Position numbers and translations under genes: made by a program. DNA of 64,000 bases from contig CM038047.1 of NCBI GenBank assembly GCA_021397845.1, positions 128,260,112 through 128,324,111 on the forward strand, written 5' to 3'. The notes beneath the pieces were generated by a model. It made no database searches and had not been told where the DNA came from. It worked only from the letters and a program-made list of their open reading frames with translations. This stretch comes from Areca catechu. Its lineage: Eukaryota > Streptophyta > Magnoliopsida > Arecales > Arecaceae. Below are positions 1 to 9,811 of this stretch, piece after piece. Within the stretch, counting starts at the first letter, position 1. The number at the start of each line of letters is the position of its first letter.

Positions 1-991
1 TTTATGGTGAGAAAAATTATGACAGTTGATCTTATTAAATTTTTGTGTTTATAATTCTAAGGCTCGTTTTGAATGATAGTCTCACCAACTTTGTGCAAAG
101 ACTTTGGGTACCACACGGTAGGTTTCAGGAATTGCTAGAAATTTTGATTTCCCATGCAAAAGTGGAGATTCTCCTTACATCAAAATTCACTAAATCTACT
201 GGAGATGTTTGATTCTCGCATGTTGATCCAAGGAATACCATTATGTGGCATTGATCGAAGGATCTTGTCATATATTATTGACCAGGATTTGTTGGCTAAC
301 CAAGAAAACACTAATATGTCAGCAAATAACATAATCTACTGATTTTGCTCCGTGAGCTATATGTGACATCTTTATGTATATCAAATGATGGAGCCACCAT
401 CACCATCAATGAAATTTATTTGTTAAATGTGTGGATCCGAAAGCTGCTAGTGTCTTCCCTTTTAAGTTTCAGACTTTGTCCATTAAACTCTCAAATATCA
501 GCCCATTCCACTGATAGATCTCTGTAGAATATGATCATATTAAATATTAAGCACTGAGTTACAAAATGAAATGGTCACAAAAGTCCTGGTCGGCTAAAGC
601 AAAAGAGGGCACAAACTGAGTGACACAAGAATAAAATGAATTCCAGGTTGATTTTCATTTGTAGTTTCAAAAAACTAGTAGCTTTAAAAGAATAGATATG
701 CCCTTAAGACAATTAGCAGTCATTACAACAGAAGTACTGGAATGGTAAGCATAATCTCAAATAACTCAAAAGAGTAAAAATCAAGAAGAAGACAAGAAAA
801 ACATGCCAATAAATGCATGAAAAAAAAGACCTCTATGAAACTATCAAACCAAACAAATTTCAATCTTAAATCAGAAGAGCACTGTCAACACAACTATCAG
901 AAGCCTGCTACACCATGAATCTTTTGCTGAATTTTACTGAACGATCAAACTAAAGCACTTTAGGTACAGGTTCTAGGGGAAAACAACACAG

Positions 992-993
<2 letters not shown>
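1..993. other. AT-rich flank, no gene recognised
   Basis: Short open frames occur (for example 154-342 and 345-527 on the plus strand), but they show no motif I recognise and lie in AT-rich sequence with stops in all frames. I see no splice-bounded exon chain, RNA gene or transposon end here. It could be a decayed repeat or a gene flank. Confidence 0.4.

Positions 994-1048
<55 letters not shown>
994..1048. repeat. (CT)n microsatellite
   Basis: An uninterrupted CT dinucleotide run of about 23 units spans 994-1039. After one A interruption the run continues for a few more units. Runs of this kind are usually length-polymorphic. Confidence 0.97.
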
Positions 1049-1385
1049 ATTTCATGAATGGCCATGAATCTTGAAGTGGTATCTATCTTGATACTGTTTG
1101 CTACTTTATAGTTAATAGAAGAGACAATGAAAACTATAACATAGATAAAAAACTTTTAAAAAAAAATTCCATTCTACCTGCAGGAAAAAATTGGTGGAAA
1201 AATATAGCAAAATCTAAGCAACTTCCTCTCACCCGATTGAGACTATGATAGAAAAAACAATGAAAAAAATTAGGAAAGCAAAGGAAAAATTTATTGGTTT
1301 AGAGATTTGAGAGAAGGAGCCTACCTGATGGAGATCAAAGGGGTTTTCTTCTCCACTAGAATCTGTCGCTCAATGGAAACAAACG

Positions 1386-1770
1386 AGAGCCGGAATCCGC
1401 GCACCGACGATGGATGGAGGGAGGGAGAGGGAGATGACGAAGGGAGAGAGATTTAGGGTTTTGATTTGAGGAAAGCAAAACTAATCGCAGAAATAAGAAG
1501 GGAAGGTCGTCTGGATCGGGTGGGAGTCGGAATCCACACACCGATGATGGATGGAAGGAGGGAGAGGGAGATGATGGAGGGAGGGAGATCTAGGGTTTCA
1601 ATTTGAGAAGAGAAAAATTGATTGCGCAGAGAAGAAGGGAAGGTCGTCTGCATCGGTGGGACCCAGAATCCGTGCATCGATGATGGATGGAGGGAGGGAG
1701 AGGGAGATGATGGAGAGAGGGAGAAACCGATCATGGAGAAAAGAAAGGAAGGTTGTCTGGTTGGGGTGGG
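1386..1770. repeat. ~137-bp tandem repeat, about 2.8 copies
   Basis: A unit containing GGAATCC, GATGGATGGAGGGAGGGAG and GGGAAGGTCGTCTG recurs with anchors at 1391, 1528 and 1664, a period of 136-137 bp. A partial last unit ends near 1770. The plus strand is purine-rich. Frames on the minus strand across it are open only because of this composition. A GTAGGC donor-like site at about 1325 (minus strand) would fit a 5' leader of a minus-strand gene, but I cannot follow one. Confidence 0.85.
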
Positions 1771-1779
1771 ATAAATAAG

Positions 1780-1945
1780 GATCCTCACGATGCTTAAAAA
1801 TGTTGTTAGAAACCATTCTTTGCCAACACGATCCTCGCGATGCTTAAAAATGTCGTTAGGAAGCCATTCTTTGCCAACACATTTTACGAGCATCGTTGGG
1901 AATGTTGGGCACAGCGATGCTATACAAAAGCATCGGGAGAAATGT
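1780..1945. repeat. Two 50-bp direct repeats and a CGATGC inverted repeat, possibly CACTA-like subterminal DNA
   Basis: Two copies of a 50-bp unit, 1780-1829 and 1830-1880, differ at a few bases and share GATGCTTAAAAATG. They are followed by an inverted repeat: CGATGC at 1915-1920 and GCATCG at 1930-1935. Clusters of short direct and inverted CGATGC-like motifs are typical of the subterminal regions of plant CACTA (En/Spm) transposons. I see no terminal CACTA motif or transposase, so that reading is weak. Confidence 0.5.
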
Positions 1946-2087
1946 ATTGTTCTTTACCTTTTCATTGCAAGGGAAGATCATGTTTTTTTGAATACACATG
2001 GAAGGATTTTTTTGTAATGCATGACAAACCAAGAAGGCACCACTTGACAATTTATTATAATTAAAATTTGTTATTAATCATTTTTTG

Positions 2088-2640
2088 TTGAAAGTTATAA
2101 CCAATTTTATTTAAGACCACCTAATCTAGTGCTTAGCATAACTAATACATGGATTAGTTATATTTTAATATTTTTCTGGATGAATTTTCTGGAAATTCCT
2201 TGACCTATAAATAGGGTCAAGCATCCCCTCTTGTAATCATTCCATTTAGAAATGAAATTGAGTGGATATTAAGTTTGGTTTTCTTCTTGAAATCTAGTCT
2301 AGTTTTCTTGTGTGGAGAGGGTAAGATGCCCTTTAAACTACCTTCCCTAGTCCTAGAGCTCGGTCACTCCTTGAGGGAGAGGGTTAGAGGCTCATTTGAT
2401 GCTTCAAGGAAGCCCTTCCAAGGTATTTGAGGCATGTACCAAAAGGAAGAAGAGAAGAGCTTGCTGCCTAGCTTCAAGCCATTCCCAAACTTCCCTTCCT
2501 TTGTTTTCTTTGATTTATTTCCTTCCATCTTTGTTTCCATGCCATTATTTCCGGTTCATTGCAGGTTCTCTCAGGGATTCGAGTTGATGATGAAGGTTTC
2601 TTGCCATGATCCAAGTACAAGGTAAGTTCATAAGTTGAAG
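2088..2640 (+). promoter_or_regulatory. LTR-like promoter fragment with TATA box
   Basis: A TATA box (TATAAATA at 2206-2213) is followed by AATGAAAT and pyrimidine-rich sequence, as in the R-U5 part of a plant LTR. A TGTTGAAAG start at about 2088 is possible. No paired LTR, primer-binding site or polypurine tract was found, so it may be a solo-LTR fragment or the promoter of an unrecognised gene. Confidence 0.3.
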
Positions 2641-2837
2641 GAGTTCTAGTCTTAACATCTAATCCTCTTTCATTGAGTGTTGTATGAACCCTTCCACTAA
2701 AAATATTTTAGCCATCATTGTTGGTAGGAAAACTCTTCCTAAGCTTTATTAGATCTGATCATTTGAAGGTTAACTTGCCCTAGTAGTGATGATTTCTTTG
2801 CCATGAAGATCCTAATCTTTGTTTTGAACTAGATCTA

Positions 2838-3702
2838 TATTGGTGTGGATTCCCAGTTCTGGCTGGTTGGAGCTGCTGTACCACAGGACCGCTCCACGAT
2901 TCACCTGCAAAAAAGATCCCTTGTCGGAGTTGCTCCGGTGGGAGACACTTCGATGCTAAGTCAGAGGTGGGCTCTAGCCACAGAATAGGAAAGATTTTGG
3001 AAAAGCAGAGGGAAAGGCTCCATGAGTTTTTTTTTGGTGTGCGTATATTCATACCTCGAGCATTTCTTCTTATTGCTATATAAGGGGCCGTCTGGCCTGC
3101 AGATCCGTTCTTCTCCCAGTGATTATGGGAAGTTAATTTCTCCCCGTGATTGGCAATCGTTGGTTGTCATTGAACAGTTCTGGCCAGACCAGAGGCGTGG
3201 TAGCTAGAGTTACATGCCATGATCGTGGCATGAAAATAGTCGATAGAAACCGTTCGTTACTATTGCCTATCTGGGATAGATCGTGGATCCATCTTCAGAT
3301 TTCCCCCGCTTAGGGAGATTCTCATAATTAAATCGGGAATCTCCTCGTCTTCGGATCTTCTCGTCAAAGATCCTGTCTTCAGCATGAGTCGAGGACTTGG
3401 TGTTTACCAAGGGCCGGAGATCATGTATTCGGTAGGAACCGAAGAGTATGTCCTCGAAAGTCGACGAGGAGCCTGGTCTTCGGTTAGTGCCGAAGACATA
3501 ATCCGAAGGTCTTTCCTTCGGATGTCATAGGCTGGTGGAGAGCCTTGAGTTTCCCGTAGTTGGCCTAAACTTTCTAGGCCCGAAGTTGTTGGTTCGGAGA
3601 AAAGGTCTTCGGTCAGCCGAACCGGTGTTCGGCTCGTACTTGGAGAACCAACAACTTTGGGCCTAGAAAGTTCAACCCAACTACGGGCATAAGCTAGGGA
3701 CA
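2838..3702 (-). repeat. Tat-type gypsy LTR in reverse orientation
   Basis: Read on the minus strand, this 865-bp block starts TGTCCC at 3702, has a TATA-like CCTTATATAGC near 3076-3086 and ends in CACCAATA at 2838. Its last ~200 bp (2838-3035) match the reverse complement of 7425-7624. Both contain the Tat-LTR pattern CTGACTTAG, then CCGGAGCAACTC, then a GCAGGTGAA stretch. The U3 part is packed with perfect inverted repeats, listed separately. At 3702/3703 it directly abuts a forward-strand pol. I see no target duplication around it, so a rearrangement is as likely as a simple insertion. Confidence 0.7.
3213..3687. repeat. Cluster of perfect hairpins in the reversed LTR's U3
   Basis: The inverted repeats are: 3213-3219/3226-3232, 3314-3321/3337-3344, 3353-3359/3367-3373, 3428-3433/3438-3443, 3451-3456/3465-3470, 3476-3483/3490-3497 and 3501-3509/3515-3523, all perfect. 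A 43-bp pair at 3553-3595/3645-3687 has four mismatches by eye. Inside its loop lies another perfect 8-bp pair, 3615-3622/3627-3634. Several arms carry the core CCGAAG/CTTCGG. Such spacing suggests selection or repeated duplication of foldback units. Confidence 0.85.
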
Positions 3703-5070
3703 GCTTCGGATATGCCAAGGATTCCCGTCGAAGTAATTACTCATCAGCTGCAAGTTATCCCCGAGTATAAGCCAGTCCGGCAGAAGAAAAGAAGTTTTGC
3801 TCATGAAAGATAGAAAGTCGTGGACGAGGAAGTTAGCAAACTCCTCAGAGTAGGGTTCATCCGAGAGGCCCACTACCTCGAATGGTTGGCTAATATGGTA
3901 ATGGTGAAAAAAGCTAATCGCAAGTGGAGGATCTACATCGATTACACAGACCACAACAAGGCTTGCCCAAAAGATATCTTCCCTCTCCTAAAAATTGACA
4001 AGCTGGTCGACGCCACCGCCGGCCACCAACTACTGAGCTTCATGGATGCTTTCTTTGGCTACAATCAGATCAGGATGGATCCTCGAGATGAGGAGAAGAT
4101 GGCCTTTGTCACTGACAAAGGTCTCTACTACTACAAGATGATGCCATTTGGTCTCAGGAATGCCGGGGCAATATTTCAAAGGCTAATCAACAAAGTGTTC
4201 GAAAAGCAACTGGGAAGGAACATGGAGGCCTACGTCGACGACATGATCATCAAGAGCCTCCTCGAAAAAATCATATCCAAGACCTGGAAGAATCATTCAG
4301 TGCTCTGCGATATTACCGCATGAAGCTAAACCCGGTGAAGTACGCCTTCGGGGTCACTTCGGGTAAGTTCTTGGGTTTCCAAATGAGGGATTGAGGCAAA
4401 CCATGAGAAGATCCGAGCCCTAAAGGATATGTGACATCCCTCTTGCAAGAAAGAAGTCCAGCAGTTAACAGGGAGAATTGCCTCCCTAAGCATGTTCATT
4501 TCTCGTTCAGTCGAGAAATGTCTCCCATTCTTCAAGGTACTTCGACAGTCTAAGGGCTTCGAATGGGCTGAAGACTGTTGTGCTATCTTTGAAGAGTTAA
4601 AGAAGTACCTAGAAACCCCGCCACTACACTCCAAACCTCAAGTGGGTGAGGTGCTTTACTTGTACCTCCTTGCTTCAGATGAAGCAATCAATTCAGTCCT
4701 TGTCTGAAGAGATGAAGACGGATCCCACAAGCCGATCTACTATATCAGCAAGGTTCTGCATGATGCTGAAACGTGGTATGCGAAGATGCAGAAGTTGATC
4801 TACTCTCTCGTGATTGCAACGAAATGACTACGATCGTACTTCCACACCAACGGCATCATAGTGCTGACTGATCAACCGCTCAAGGCCGTTCTCCGATCTC
4901 CAAACACCTCAAGAAGGATAGCCAAGTGGGCTGTGAAGTTAAGTAAATTCGATATCAATTTTCAGCCCCAATCGGCTAAGAAGGCCCAGGTGCTCTCTGA
5001 TTTCTTGGCTGAATGCACCTGGAGGTCCGAAGACGAAGTACCTTCGACAGAAGAAGAAGCTTCGAAGGAG
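3703..5070 (+). pseudogene. Tat-1 reverse transcriptase and Ty3-type RNase H (pol fragment)
   Basis: The fragment opens with the pre-RT linker of Tat pols (SDMP, then VEVITHQL) and the KPVRQKKRSF motif. RT follows: FIREAHY, KACPKD, FMDAFFGYNQI, and the catalytic AYVDDMII at about 4230. RT copies genomic RNA into DNA in the particle, and RNase H (about 4640-5030, ending LSDFLAECTW) degrades the template. A TAG stop after KRSFAHER, a frame change near 4270 and stops near 4395, 4705 and 4827 break it. The YVDD motif is intact. The lineage is clear; the gene is dead. Confidence 0.9.
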
Positions 5071-5460
5071 ATGAAGTCCGTGTGGGTGCTCCAAGTAGAT
5101 GGGGCTTCCAACACTACTAGGTGTGGAGCCGGTCTTCTGCTGGCTGAACCCGACAGTCATGCCATAGAGTACGCACTTCGATTCTCCTTCCATGCTTCTA
5201 ACAACCAGGCTAAATACGAAGCTTTACTCACCAGACTTTGGATCGCCAAAAGTTTGGGAGTTCAGCAACTCCAGGCCTTTTCAAACTTCCAATTGGTTAT
5301 GAACCAAGTTAAGGGAGAATACGAAGCCAGGGACCCAACCATGATGCGGTACCTAGAGATGGTACAAGGCTTATCCTCTCAACTGAAGCATTTCGAGATT
5401 ATCCATGTCCCTCGATCAGAGAATTCCCGGGTGGATGCATTATCTCGACTAGCTACTACA
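5071..5460 (+). pseudogene. Tat-1 second (archaeal-type) RNase H domain
   Basis: The open frame through 5733 carries VDGASN, GAGLLL, NNQAKYEALL, QLVMNQVKGEYEARD and NSRVDALSRLA. This is the extra RNase H of Tat elements, separate from the Ty3-type RNase H upstream. The first acidic residue (VDGAS), the glutamate (KYEALL) and the last aspartate (VDALSR) are present. The middle position, normally SD, reads SN in FSNFQL, so the domain is probably inactive. It lies between RNase H and integrase, as expected for the lineage. Confidence 0.88.
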
Positions 5461-6793
5461 ACACCAGAATTTCTTGGATGCACCTTTGTTGAATATCTTG
5501 AAACTCCAAGTATTGCCGAAGAGGCTTTGGAGGTGCACCAGATCGACGCCGAGCCAAGCTGGATGGATCCCATCATCAAGTTTTTAAATGAGAGCATGCT
5601 ACCGGGGGACAAGGCAGAGGCCAAGAAAATCCACTGGATGGCATCCCAATATGTCATCTTGGATGATACCCTCTATAAGAGGTCATTATCTCAACCGCTA
5701 CTAAAGTGCTTGGGACCAACGGATGCAAATTAAGCCCTGAGAGAGGTCCACGAGGGAATATGTGGTGATCACTTGGGAGGTAGGTCTTTGCGTACAAAAT
5801 CATTCGACAATAATATTATTGGCCCTCCATCTAGAATGATTCGGCTGACTTCATACGAAGGTGTGACCAATGCCAAAGGTACGCCAACATTTAGAGACAA
5901 CCTGCAACTCACTTGACTCAACTGACTGCCCCTTGGCCTTTTGCCTAATGTATGGAATGGATATTCTTGGCCCATTCCCGCCGGCCTTTGGACAAAGAAC
6001 GTTCCTCCTTGTGGCTATCGACTACTTCATAAAGTGGGTAGAAGCTGAACCACTAGCCCAGATCACAGAAGGCAAGGTGGAGAATTTTGTAAAAAATTCC
6101 ATCATATTTTGGTTTGGCATCCCACATGTCATAATCACGGACAACGGGAGACAGTTCGACAATCCAAAGTTCAAGGACTTCTACGCTCGGTATCATGTTC
6201 AGCACCAGCTGACCTCCGTTGCCCACCCACAGTCCAACGGAGAAGCTGAAGCAACTAATCGGACCATTCTCCATGGTCTGAAGACGAGGTTGAACGCCAC
6301 CAAAGGGCTTTGGGCTGAAGAGCTAACCTCCATTCTCTGGGCATACCGAACTATCCCAAGAACGGTGACCGGCGTGTCTCCGTTCAACCTAGCATACGGT
6401 ATCGAAGCCGTGCTACCTATCGAAGTCTCCCTACAATCCTTAAGAATTGACAACTATGAAGAGCCTGGAAACTCTGATGATCAAAAGATTGACCTGGATC
6501 TGCTGCTAAGCACCAAGCTTCAGGCCCAGATAAGAATGTCGGTGTACCAACAAAAGGTCGCCAAATATTTTAACTCTAGAGTGAAGGAGTAGATTTTTCA
6601 CACAGGGGACATGGTATTGCGAAGGGCAGAAGTACCCAGACAACAAAATAGGGTAAACTTTTCCCCAATTAGGAAGGTCCATACCAAGTCAAAGAAGTCA
6701 TTCGACCTGGAGCATATCGACTCAAAACCATAGATGGAAAATCTCTATCCCGACCATGGAATGTACAAAACCTTCACAAATATCATCAATAAA
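5461..6793 (+). pseudogene. Tat-1 integrase
   Basis: The linker reaches a damaged zinc-binding region near 5740-5890, where HEGICGDH is visible but the CxxC part is frameshifted. The catalytic core is clear at 5940-6592: GMDILGPFPP, ITDNGRQF and SNGEAEATNR supply the D, D and E, followed by FNLAYGIEAV. The C-terminal part (GDMVLRRAEV and, near 6760, PWNVQNLHKYHQ then a stop) lies in shifted frames. Integrase joins element cDNA to host DNA. No chromodomain is visible, as usual for Tat. Confidence 0.88.
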
Positions 6794-6959
6794 CATATTC
6801 TTAAATTTCCTATGCAAATTTTCCCAACTCTACTCAGCTCAGAATGGCTTGTTGACCTGACTGAATGATGACAGCCTAAGTGGCCCGATTTGAAGAAATC
6901 GACCAACTATGCATAGGAGAGTCAGATCCACTCACCTTATCGATATGCTCGACGAGCGC

Positions 6960-7215
6960 AACGGATGGCCTAGTGAGGCCACCAAAAAGATCAAAGGCAC
7001 ATGGATGGTTCAAGCAACCTACCCTACAAAAAATCCAAAGATGTGCCGGGGCAGGCCTAACCAGCCTACCTTATACTAAAGAAGTCGCAGGGATGGTTTT
7101 TATAGCCTACCCTATAGAAAATTTGAAGATGCACCGGGGCGGGCCTGAATAGCCTACCTTGATCATGACAAAAATGCACTGGGATGGCACAGATGCCCTA
7201 CCCAACAGTAAACCC
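6960..7215 (+). repeat. Degenerate ~44-bp tandem repeat in the Tat-1 3' UTR
   Basis: About five imperfect units share an AGCCTACC core at 7063, 7104 and 7151 and a CCGGGGCGGGCC-like segment. Spacing varies from 41 to 47 bp. Tandem repeats between pol and the 3' LTR are a known trait of Tat/Ogre-type elements. Confidence 0.65.
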
Positions 7216-7379
7216 AAAAATGTGCTTGAACGGACATACATTGTCCTTCCTGTCATCTGCAAACACTCATAAGACAGTCCAGCCGATCTCATCTCTCCTT
7301 CACAAATCACAAATGGTCTGAGAAATCTATTCTCTTAGCATACCATGATTCAACAAATCATATGAGGAGATGCAGGAAA

Positions 7380-7624
7380 AGGTTGGCAAAGTTAAGATAC
7401 TTCATTTCTTCTCTGAAATTTTTACGAAAAAAAAACTCACATAGCCTTTTCCTTTGCTTCTCCAGAATCTTTCACATTCTGTGGCTAGAGCCCGCTCTGA
7501 CTTAGGCATCAGAGTGTCCCCAGCCGGAGCAACTCTGGCAAGGGATATGTTTTGCAGGTGAACTGGGGAGCGGTCCTATGGTGCAGCAGCTACGACTAGC
7601 TGGAACAGGGACTCCACGCCAACA
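7380..7624 (+). repeat. Partial 3' LTR of Tat-1
   Basis: The segment 7425-7624 is the inverse of 2838-3035 and ends CCACGCCAACA at 7624. It carries the Tat LTR end pattern (TGACTTAGGCATCAGAGTG, then TGCAGGTGAA). The upstream U3 is not alike between the two copies. The start is a guess, after a purine-rich AGGAAAAGG near 7370. Confidence 0.55.
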
Positions 7625-8814
7625 CGGGTGTTGTAACTTAGATCAACTAGTCTCTTTATGAAAATTATTTCCTTGGATTAATTTAGCCCATTTATTTGAT
7701 AATTATTTGCTCATGTTTGCTTGTTGGTTAGCTTGCTGAAACACTCCATCCATCATTTCATTTTTGTCCCACATCAATCAGTCTCTTCCCAGTTCATTGG
7801 ATCAATGCAATGGATGGCTAGAATTATTTTGATGGCCACGAATCATGCCTAGGAATTGCAATAGGGAGGTGGCTAGACTAGTGACAGTGAAGGGGAACTG
7901 GCCAGTGATGGTAGCATGGCATTGGGCTAAGAATGCAAAGGTAGCGTGAGTATTGGTGGGCAGCGTCTTAGACTATGCAGTAGTGAACATGGAGGAAGGT
8001 GGTGGATGAATATAGAACAAGGAGAGGGTGATGAGCAGTGATGTTGAGTGACAAGCAATGGCATCGACAATAAGGGGGTATCTGGCACCTCGGAATGATG
8101 AGAAGGAAGACAACCAGTGATGAATCATGTGAAATCATGGTGGATCAAGCAAAGGAGAAACAGTAATGGTGTCGGGTCGAATCAGACCAAGTGATGTCTT
8201 AGTGGGCTTTAGGTATAGAGTGAATGAAGGTGATGAGCAGCAATTGTGGGCAGATTAGCATCATGGAGGAGCAAGGTGTAGCGATCGGAAATGGGAGTGT
8301 TGGGTGGTTGAACAAAGGAAGTTTCGATGAAGATGAAGGTCCTTGTGCCGTAAGCTTCACTAGCTCCATCATTGATGGATCTTCTCACTTCGCCAGCATC
8401 ACTACCCACACTATTGATCTCGTCGAAACTCGTGGGGTGGTTGTGATGGTGTTTCATGGTTAAAATCTTTCCACGGTCCATGGCTTTGAGCTATGAACCA
8501 GCAATAATGGCTATTGTGGACCCTCTAAACTCCTATAAACCAAGTGGCCGGTCCATGGTGGACCGATTACTTTAAAATTCATGCAACCTCTTTCATCTTC
8601 AAACTTCAATTCTAGACTCATTTTAAATCTGATTCGCTTTAAATTTATTTTATTTGAATCCATAAATCATGCTCTTTGCATTAATAATCTTCTTACCTAT
8701 AAAAGATATATAGAAGTATCAATTTTAAATAAATAAAGATAACTTAATTCTTAAATTAATACTAATAATATAATTATCAGCGGTTCCAAAACCCCTTATT
8801 CTTGAAGTTCCAGT
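7625..8814. other. No gene seen
   Basis: A G-rich plus strand (7850-8220) is followed by AT-rich DNA (8570-8790). Overlapping open frames on both strands at 8209-8481 carry no motif I know. A perfect inverted repeat (CGGTCCA at 8549-8555, TGGACCG at 8559-8565) is present. Probably decayed transposon sequence. Confidence 0.4.
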
Positions 8815-9470
8815 TGAGCAGTTAGATGCCTAAGTTAGGCCTTGATTCTTATAATTCCTGACTAAGCAATTAGTCTTCCGAGTGCCCTGGACAAGATCAC
8901 CCCAGGTATGAATTCAACACTCCAAAGCCTTGGACAAGGTTGTCCTGAGCATCTTGGCGAAGCTGTTAAACTCTCGAGTTGAGTCATGATATCCCTAAGT
9001 CTTGATTCAACACTAAGCCTCCTAGATTTCATAGCCTCAGGCAAGATTGCCTCAAGCACCCTAGCAAAGCTATCAGACTCTTGGGCTGGGTCATAATACC
9101 CCTAAGTCCTAGTTTAGCAATTAGCCTCCTAGGTTCCAAAGCCTTGGACGAGGTTGCCCCAAGTATCCTGGAGGAGCTATCAGACTCCTAGGTTGGGTCA
9201 GGATTTTCTAAGTCCTGGTTCAGCAATAAGCCTCCCGAGTTCCAAAGCCTTAGACAAGGTTGACCTAAGCACCCTGGTAGAGATGTCAGACTTCCAGATT
9301 AGGTCACAATACCCCTAAGTCCTAATTATGTAGTAAGCCTCCCACATTCTAAAGTCCTTGGTGAGGTAGCCCAAGAAGGGTCAAGATATCCCTTATTCTA
9401 AAGAGCTCCGAATAAGATTGTCCTAAGCAAGGTTCACAAGCCCCTTTTCTGCGACACTACATAAGCTTGC
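8815..9470. repeat. ~106-bp tandem repeat, about 5 copies
   Basis: The phrase CCAAAGCCTTGGACAAGGTT recurs in diverged form at 8922, 9030, 9136, 9242 and about 9348, giving steps of 108, 106, 106 and 106 bp. Units also share CCCCTAAGTCC and CAGACTCTTGGG-type segments. The repeat may be the 3' UTR array of a decayed Tat-type element (see the minus-strand coding region at 55407-56600), or an independent minisatellite. Confidence 0.85.
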
Positions 9471-9811
9471 AAATACAAGCAAGTGTCAAAAGGATGAAAG
9501 TTTATTTCATTAATAAGTGCTTGGTATATATGTTTTTGGCTTCATGACCAATTCATATCACACCAAAGATGCCTTAAGAGGTGATGAAGGATAGGGACAA
9601 GTTACATGGATTGTACAAGACTCCATGAATCTCTGAAGCATCTTCAATACCTCGCGTGCAAGAGGAAAATCAAGACAAAGTCAATGTTACCCAAAGATCT
9701 AAGGAATCCCACAGTTAGATAAGGTATACTCCACGAGGCCCATTCTCTACTGGATCATGAAGTGGCCCCTAGATCTTATAGAGAAGCTCGAAGAAGATGA
9801 TGACTAGGAAA
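9471..9811. other. Left flank of the nested insertion
   Basis: No gene is visible. The last bases, GGAAA at 9807-9811, are the likely target duplication of the Angela-like element; GGAAA recurs at 54494-54498. The sequence before insertion would join 9811 to 54499. Confidence 0.5.

Larger units (their letters stand above)
3703..7624 (+). mobile_element. Tat-1: truncated Ty3-gypsy element, Tat lineage
   Basis: This is a forward element lacking its 5' LTR, gag and protease. It starts inside pol just upstream of reverse transcriptase and continues through RNase H, a second archaeal-type RNase H, integrase, a repetitive 3' untranslated region and a partial LTR. The dual RNase H places it in the Tat lineage of plant Ty3-gypsy. 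The 5' end is cut exactly where the reversed LTR starts. Confidence 0.85.

Noticed and set aside
1356..1893. Minus-strand coding exons
   Set aside because: The frames run through a purine/pyrimidine-biased minisatellite, and the reading frame does not stay open between units.
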